Positions 59,132-64,000 of a DNA stretch of 64,000 nt are shown piece by piece. A program made the translations under genes and the position numbers. The notes under the pieces are model-generated. The model saw only the letters and a list, made by a program, of their open reading frames with translations. It was not told the DNA's origin and did no database searches. The DNA is from Anaerolineae bacterium (lineage in GTDB: Bacteria; Chloroflexota; Anaerolineae; Aggregatilineales; Phototrophicaceae): assembly GCA_016789005.1 (NCBI GenBank), contig JAEURA010000095.1:1-64000 (forward strand). Reading direction: 5' to 3'. The stretch's first letter is position 1; each line of letters begins with the position of its first letter.

Positions 59132-59955
59132 GCGACAACCTCCGCGGGGGCAGCCTTTTCGGTCGATGCCGCTTCAATGTCGCGATTCAGTTCGCCGAGG
59201 CGGTGGTCACGTATCGCCTGCTCAATGCTGGCGTCGGCGTCCAGCAGGCGCAGCGCCACCCAGCGGGCGTTGGGCAACCCAGGATACTCCTGCTCGATCT
59301 GCGCGATCAGTCCGTTGAGCGCCCGTTCCAGCTTCGCGCCAAACTGGTGAACCCGATGCGGTCGCGTCGTGTACAACCCCTTGGCAACCTGCTCGACCGC
59401 CTGCAGCAGCTCCGGAATTCCCTGTAGCCGGCGCGCCGCCATCGGGATAACTGGCACGCCCAGCCGACGCGACAGATGGCGCGCATCGACCTGAATCCCA
59501 TGCCGCTGCGCCTCGTCGATCAGATTCAGCGCCACGACGACACGGTCGGTGATTTCCAGGATTTGCAGTGTCAGATTCAGATTGCGTTCCAGGCGCGTCG
59601 AATCGACCACTACGATGGTCACATCGGGCTTGCCGAACAGGATGAAGTCGCGGGCGATCTCTTCATCGACGCTGGTCGAGAGCAGAGAGTACGTCCCCGG
59701 CAGATCGATCAGCTTGTACTGTCTGTCGTTGAAGTCATAACCCCCTTCGGCGCGCGCGACGGTCTTTCCGGGCCAGTTGCCGACGTGCTGCCGCAGCCCC
59801 GTCAGCGCGTTGAAGATGGTGCTCTTGCCGGTGTTGGGGTTGCCCGCCAGGGCAACGACGTAATTCGCCGCGCCAACTTTCACACCCAGCCGTTTCAGGG
59901 CAGAAGCGTCGTAGGCGGGGCAGGTTTCACAGAGCTTGACGGTCTGGGCGGTCAT
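59128..59955 (-). CDS. feoB: FeoB GTPase part of a split ferrous-iron transporter
   Basis: A 275-aa soluble protein. G1 GNPNTGKSTIFNALTG (about residues 37-52), then WPGKTVARAEG, G3 IDLPGTYSL and G4 NLID are the FeoB G-domain order. The helical GDI-like region follows (about 205-275). It ends where a normal FeoB would enter its first membrane helix. FeoA follows upstream with 4 bp overlap. The N-terminal CETCPAYD may hold a metal. Confidence 0.92.
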   Translation of the reverse strand: MTAQTVKLCETCPAYDASALKRLGVKVGAANYVVALAGNPNTGKSTIFNALTGLRQHVGNWPGKTVARAEGGYDFNDRQYKLIDLPGTYSLLSTSVDEEIARDFILFGKPDVTIVVVDSTRLERNLNLTLQILEITDRVVVALNLIDEAQRHGIQVDARHLSRRLGVPVIPMAARRLQGIPELLQAVEQVAKGLYTTRPHRVHQFGAKLERALNGLIAQIEQEYPGLPNARWVALRLLDADASIEQAIRDHRLGELNRDIEAASTEKAAPAEVVA

Positions 59956-60200
59956 TCGCGCGCTCCCTCTGACAGATCGATCTCGACTTCACGCGCCTGG
60001 CTGCGACGCAAAGCGATCAGCGCGCCGCGAATACGATAGGCGACCGGATCGCCGAGCGGGCTTCGGAATTCTGCCAGCACCAGTGTGCCGGGAAGGAGTC
60101 CCATATCCATCAGCCGATCGCGGATCGCCCCGCCGGCATTGAGCCGCCGCACCACCGCTATGCTTCCGATTTCAAGCTGGTCTAACGTGAGCTGAGTCAT
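59952..60200 (-). CDS. feoA: FeoA
   Basis: An 82-aa SH3-like protein that helps FeoB. RRLNAGGAIRDRLMDMGLLP is the conserved core, and PVAYRIRGALIALRRSQARE the last strands of the FeoA domain. It is the first gene of feoA-feoB(GTPase)-feoB(membrane). DtxR-like and Crp/Fnr-like sites lie upstream. Confidence 0.93.
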   Translation of the reverse strand: MTQLTLDQLEIGSIAVVRRLNAGGAIRDRLMDMGLLPGTLVLAEFRSPLGDPVAYRIRGALIALRRSQAREVEIDLSEGARE

Positions 60201-60238
60201 GCTGATCGATCTCGGTTTTGCAAATTCTTAACTTATTT

Positions 60239-60252
60239 TTAGACCCGCCTAA
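60239..60252. promoter_or_regulatory. DtxR/MntR-like box upstream of feoA
   Basis: TTAGAC-CC-GCCTAA is an inverted repeat with 5 of 6 matching positions per arm, resembling the TTAGG/CCTAA arms of DtxR-family sites. It lies 39 bases before the feoA start, where it would overlap the promoter. Confidence 0.45.
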
Positions 60253-60264
60253 TTTCGAATCACA

Positions 60265-60278
60265 GTGACATTAGTCAC
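60265..60278. promoter_or_regulatory. Crp/Fnr-type site upstream of feoA
   Basis: GTGAC-ATTA-GTCAC is a perfect palindrome matching the GTGA-N6-TCAC form of Crp/Fnr-family sites. A further CGTGACAT half-site is at 60287-60294. An oxygen or redox regulator would fit anaerobic Fe2+ uptake. Confidence 0.45.
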
Positions 60279-60326
60279 CTCTATTTCGTGACATTCGGCG
60301 TCAGACGGGCAGCGACCCGACCGCTG

Positions 60327-61184
60327 CTAGAGGTCGGCGATGAGTTCCAGCGGCATCACGCCCACGCCGACCACTCCAGGACCCGTGTGTACCCCCAGGA
60401 CAGGGGAAATCCGTACCATGTCAGCGCGTCCGACGTTCAATGCCGCGCGCAGCATGGAGTCGAGTTCCGCCGCCTTGTCGGCAAGCTGACCATGTATCAC
60501 CGTCGTCCACACGGGTTTGTCGCCATACACCGATGTCAGATGTCCGGTGATCGTCTTAAGCGCCTGCCCCATCGTGCGCGCTCTGCCCACCGTCGAATAC
60601 TTCCCGTCGTTGGTATCCACATGGATGATCGGCTTAATGTGCAGCAGCGAGCCTGCCAGCGCCTGAACCCGTCCGATGCGCCCGCCGCGCGCCAGATATT
60701 CCAGGGTTTCCAGCGTGAAAATTGCCTCGCTGGCGTGACGTATCTTGTCCAGGCGCTCGACGATCTGCGCAGATGACCACCCCGCCTTGATCGCCATCGC
60801 CGCCGTGAGGACCTGAAAACGCTGCGCCGGCGAGAGGGTATAGGTGTCGATCAGCCTGATCCTGGCATTCGGGACCTGCCCGGAAGCGACCTTTGCCGCA
60901 TTCAGCGTCCCACTCAAGCCCGAGGAGACGTGAATGGACAGCAGTTCCTCGCCCGATGCCTGACTCGCCTCATACCACTCCATGAAAGCGGCGGGCGACG
61001 GCTGCGAGGTGGTCGGCACAGCAGGCGCCATCGCCCGCAAGCGATCATAGAAGTCGTCGGCGCTGATGTCGCTGGAGGATACTTCGCCCTGTGGAAACTG
61101 GATGTTCAACGGGACAACTTTGATGCCCCATGTCTGGATGTCCTGGGCGGTCAGGTCGGCGGCGCTGTCTGTTAGGATGTGCAT
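60327..61184 (-). CDS. DegV family protein
   Basis: Fatty-acid-binding protein of 285 aa. MHILTDSAADL opens the protein, and VPTTSQPSPAAFMEWYE and LSIHVSSGLSGTLNAA supply the Thr/Ser pocket for the carboxylate. LEYLARGGRIGRV is the second signature. In Firmicutes the family feeds fatty acids to FakA kinase; no fakA gene is near. ATG 61184 is chosen because it begins at the conserved TDS motif; the frame opens to 61241. Confidence 0.92.
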   Translation of the reverse strand: MHILTDSAADLTAQDIQTWGIKVVPLNIQFPQGEVSSSDISADDFYDRLRAMAPAVPTTSQPSPAAFMEWYEASQASGEELLSIHVSSGLSGTLNAAKVASGQVPNARIRLIDTYTLSPAQRFQVLTAAMAIKAGWSSAQIVERLDKIRHASEAIFTLETLEYLARGGRIGRVQALAGSLLHIKPIIHVDTNDGKYSTVGRARTMGQALKTITGHLTSVYGDKPVWTTVIHGQLADKAAELDSMLRAALNVGRADMVRISPVLGVHTGPGVVGVGVMPLELIADL

Positions 61185-61348
61185 GTTGAGGAGGTCCTCG
61201 ATGTCGGAAATGAGCGTCCAAGTGTACTGGACAACACTCACCTATCGTGTGGTTCAGCCGAACATTCGCGAAGTTCCTCACCGGTCTATCATTTTTCGCA
61301 TCGCGATTGGGAGATGTGGCGACTGATAGGCGTAGCGCAGGGGTTTTA

Positions 61349-61378
61349 TTGAAGGCATACGCTGCCGGATGTCATAAT
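61349..61378 (+). promoter_or_regulatory. Candidate promoter of the GH65 gene
   Basis: TTGAAG (61349-61354), 18-bp spacer, CATAAT (61373-61378), about 60 bases before ATG 61439. Confidence 0.45.
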
Positions 61379-61438
61379 GGCGGTGCTGCCTAACTGAATC
61401 GCCGGGGCAGGGTTGAGATTTCGCTGAGGACAAAAAGC

Positions 61439-63670
61439 ATGGATGAGAGCTGGTCGCTGATCGAGCCGGAGCCGTTTGACAGCGCCGCCCTGCGCGGATG
61501 GGAAGGTTTGTTCACCCAGGGGAGCGGCTATCTGCACACGCGCGGTTCGCTGGAAGAGCATCTTAGCGGCGCGCCGCAGAACGTGACCTACCTGCGCCGC
61601 CCGGCCAACGTGACCGCCGAACAGTTCCCGCAGATGAAATCCAAGTGGGGGACCTTCGTCCCCGGCATCTATGGCAATCACCCGCTGATGGGCAAGGAAA
61701 TGGCGAATCTGCCATCATTCCTGGGGATCGCACCGTTCATCGACGGCGAACGCCTCGAGCTGGAGACCAGCGCTATCATCATCCACCGGCGGGCGCTCGA
61801 TCTGCGCACGGCGGTCCTGTCTCGCATCGTCCGCTGGCGCACCCACAGCGGCAGCACCGTCGATGTCACCTTCGAACGCTTCGCCAGCGCGGCGCGCCCT
61901 CACCTGTTCGTCCAGCGCATGACCGTGACCTGTGACGCTGCGGCGCAGATCGCCATACACGCCGGCATCGACTCTGACGTGCGCACCAGCGGCTACGATC
62001 ACGCGGCGCGCGTCAGCTTCGAGCGTGTCGCCGGTGACCAGATGCGCTGCGAATTCGCCCTCGATACCGGCGATCAGGTCCAGATAGCTGCATGGGTTTC
62101 GCTCGGCACAGCGGCGGGAGAAACTGACTGGCAATACAATGACGAGAGGCGTGCTGCCTCTTTGTCGGCGACTATCGCCTGTTCAGCCGGTCAGACGATC
62201 CACTTTGAGAAGCGCAGTGCCGTGACCAGCAGCTTCGACCGTCAGCCCGCCGATCTCGATGCCCTGCTCTCGCTCGATACCGGCTTCGATGCACTCTTGG
62301 CTGAACACGAGACGATCTGGCGCAGGCGGTGGGAGGGCGCAGATGTGATCATCGACGGCGATGTCGAGTCGCAGCGCACCCTGCGACTGGCGCTGTACCA
62401 CCTGATGCGCGCCCACCCCGGCGACAACCGCCTCGCCATCGATCCCAAAGCCTACGCCGGAGACGCCTATCGCGGCTTGTACTTCTGGGATACCGAGATG
62501 TATCTCCTGCCCTTCTTCCTCTACACCGAACCTGAGCGCGGGCGAATGCTGACCGATTTCCGCATCGGCGCGCTGGACGGCGCACGAAAAAACGCCGCCA
62601 CCTTCGGCTATGCCGGCGCGCGCTATCCGTGGGAAAGCGACGCTGATGGCGCCGAACAGTGTCCGAACTGGCAGTATCGCGATCACGAAGTCCACGTAAC
62701 CGCCGACGTGGTCTACGGCTTGGCGCACGCGGCGCGCGCCAGTGATGATCTAGGTTATCTGACGCGCGACGCGGCGGCGGTGCTGCGTGAGACGGCGCGT
62801 TACTGGCTGGAACGAATCGACCGGCGACCGGGCGACCCCTATCCGAGCCTGCTCGGCGTGATGGGACCGGACGAGTACGCCCCGATCACGAGCAACAACG
62901 CCTACACCAACCGTCTGGTCGCCTTCGCGCTCGATCAGGCGTCCGCCGCTGCTGAAGGTGATGCGGCGCGGGAACAGTGGATCGCCACAGCCCGTACCCT
63001 GCCCATTGCGCGCCGAGCGGATGGTCTGGTCATGCAGTGCGAGGAATTCGAGCGGTTCGCCGAAGTCGATTTCGCCGCCCTGTGGCGCGACCGAAGCCAG
63101 GGGTTCGCCTCGCAGGTGTCGCAGGAGCGGCTGTATCGCAGCCGCTGCCTGAAACAGGCGGACGTTCTCCTGCTGATGATGCTTTTTCCAGACGAATTCA
63201 GCGATGAGGAAGTCCGCCAGGCGTGGGACTACTATCTGCCCTATACGACGCACGATTCCTCTCTTTCGCCTGGCGTCCACGCCGTCATCGCCCTGCGCCT
63301 TGGCTTGATGGATCAGGCATGGGCGTTCTGGCAGCGCAGCCTGACGCTGGACCTGGACGGCGGCGCGGAGGAAGGCATCCACATCGCCGCCCAGGGGATG
63401 AACTGGCAGATCGCCGTACTGGGTTTCGGCGGGCTGAAGACGGCGATGCAGGCGGATATCCTCACCCTGACGCCGCGCCTGCCGGACCGGTGGGCACGTC
63501 TGGCGTTCCCGGTCCTCTGGAAGGGGCAGCGAGCCTTCGTCGAAGCGACGCACAGCGTCGTGACCGTCGAAAATCGCAGCAACCGACCGCTCGAAGCACA
63601 GGTGAACGTGTTCCGGCGGAGGATTCCAGCGGGCGAGCGGGTCGCTTTTGAACACGGACGCGGGTCATAG
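61439..63670 (+). CDS. Glycoside hydrolase family 65 (disaccharide phosphorylase-like)
   Basis: A 743-aa enzyme with the GH65 order of an N-terminal beta-sandwich, linker and (alpha/alpha)6 barrel. [20 protein letters not shown] (about residues 344-363), [17 protein letters not shown] and [18 protein letters not shown] (acid Glu in GPDEY, about residue 480) are diagnostic. Members phosphorolyse maltose, trehalose, kojibiose or nigerose; the exact disaccharide cannot be told. GAGGAC precedes the ATG. Its end overlaps the convergent ABC gene by 6 bp. Confidence 0.92.
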   Translation: MDESWSLIEPEPFDSAALRGWEGLFTQGSGYLHTRGSLEEHLSGAPQNVTYLRRPANVTAEQFPQMKSKWGTFVPGIYGNHPLMGKEMANLPSFLGIAPFIDGERLELETSAIIIHRRALDLRTAVLSRIVRWRTHSGSTVDVTFERFASAARPHLFVQRMTVTCDAAAQIAIHAGIDSDVRTSGYDHAARVSFERVAGDQMRCEFALDTGDQVQIAAWVSLGTAAGETDWQYNDERRAASLSATIACSAGQTIHFEKRSAVTSSFDRQPADLDALLSLDTGFDALLAEHETIWRRRWEGADVIIDGDVESQRTLRLALYHLMRAHPGDNRLAIDPKAYAGDAYRGLYFWDTEMYLLPFFLYTEPERGRMLTDFRIGALDGARKNAATFGYAGARYPWESDADGAEQCPNWQYRDHEVHVTADVVYGLAHAARASDDLGYLTRDAAAVLRETARYWLERIDRRPGDPYPSLLGVMGPDEYAPITSNNAYTNRLVAFALDQASAAAEGDAAREQWIATARTLPIARRADGLVMQCEEFERFAEVDFAALWRDRSQGFASQVSQERLYRSRCLKQADVLLLMMLFPDEFSDEEVRQAWDYYLPYTTHDSSLSPGVHAVIALRLGLMDQAWAFWQRSLTLDLDGGAEEGIHIAAQGMNWQIAVLGFGGLKTAMQADILTLTPRLPDRWARLAFPVLWKGQRAFVEATHSVVTVENRSNRPLEAQVNVFRRRIPAGERVAFEHGRGS

Positions 63671-64000
63671 CTCCAGATGTGCGGTGTACAGCGCCGCATA
63701 GGTCCCATCCAGGGCGAGCAGCTCATCATGAGTTCCTTGTTCGGCAATACCCTCATTGGTCAGCACCAGGATACGCTGTGCGTTCCTGACAGTAGACAAG
63801 CGGTGGGCAATCACCAGTGTCGTACGGTTTTGCATCAGCCGTGCCATCGATTCCTGGACAGCGCGTTCGCTCTCATTATCCAGGGCGCTCGTCGCTTCAT
63901 CGAAAATCAGAATTGGTGGGTCTTTCAGGAAGACACGAGCGATGCTCAGGCGCTGCCGCTGTCCGCCAGAGAGACTCACTCCCCGCTGACCTATCTCTGC
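63665..64000 (-). CDS. ABC exporter ATPase, C-terminal part (cut by the window edge)
   Basis: The visible 111 residues carry the signature [16 protein letters not shown], Walker [13 protein letters not shown] and the switch His in IAHRLST, then the usual C-terminal [17 protein letters not shown]. The rest of the gene, including any membrane domain and Walker A, lies beyond base 64000. It is convergent with the GH65 gene. Confidence 0.9.
   Translation of the reverse strand, partial: AEIGQRGVSLSGGQRQRLSIARVFLKDPPILIFDEATSALDNESERAVQESMARLMQNRTTLVIAHRLSTVRNAQRILVLTNEGIAEQGTHDELLALDGTYAALYTAHLEL

Overview
The window is high-GC bacterial chromosomal DNA, densely packed with about 63 protein genes and two tRNA-Val genes. 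I see no phage, insertion sequence or CRISPR array. The mix suggests a Chloroflexota (Anaerolineae-like) bacterium: secreted proteins with Pro/Thr-rich linkers, many ABC importers, a bactofilin, a Ca2+/H+ antiporter, formate-THF ligase, and no encoded CCA on the tRNAs. This assignment is inference; no rRNA gene is present to settle it.

Layout. (1) 1-9769 (+): a cell-surface polysaccharide cluster with rfbA, rfbB and rfbD for dTDP-rhamnose (no rfbC in the window), three glycosyltransferases and a Wzz-like protein. A HAD phosphatase, a zinc-ribbon PLD-like protein, an unknown 130-aa protein and RNase HII are embedded in it, with several ATGA overlaps. (2) 9774-28000: mixed housekeeping and membrane genes: cyclase/KynB-like, SDR, enoyl-CoA hydratase, LMW-PTP, bactofilin, fhs, two MFS transporters, response regulator, Ca2+/H+ exchanger, ABC exporter, methyltransferase and an orphan NarL-type histidine kinase. 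(3) 28112-33709 (-): a polyamine-type importer operon (potD-ALDH-potA-potB-potC) with an aminobutyraldehyde-dehydrogenase-like enzyme inside it. (4) 33831-52655: a nitrogen/peptide catabolic island. One apparent minus-strand operon runs gntR, dppABCDF-type importer, hyuA, hyuB and an Ldh_2-family protein, and ends at a strong terminator (33831-33854). A second runs from a ribose-type importer through an EthD protein to an M24 peptidase. Between them lie an M19 dipeptidase and a divergent FAD amine oxidase.

The most striking regulatory signal is an identical 13-bp palindrome (TGGATACAATCCA) placed directly after the -10 box of both catabolic promoters. I infer that it is the operator of the operon-encoded GntR/FCD regulator, which would join both importers and the hydantoinase genes in one regulon. 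The Ldh_2 protein of that operon appears to lack both conserved catalytic histidines, so the island may catalyse an unusual reaction.

(5) 52843-57725: a lower-GC alpha/beta hydrolase, a short gene remnant, tRNA-Val(GAC), prmC, a GMC oxidoreductase, tRNA-Val(CAC), a deazaflavin-type reductase and an orphan hypA. (6) 57722-60278 (-): feoA with a FeoB split into separate GTPase and membrane proteins, preceded by DtxR-like and Crp/Fnr-like sites. (7) 60327-64000: DegV, a GH65 glycoside phosphorylase, and the end of an ABC exporter cut by the window edge.
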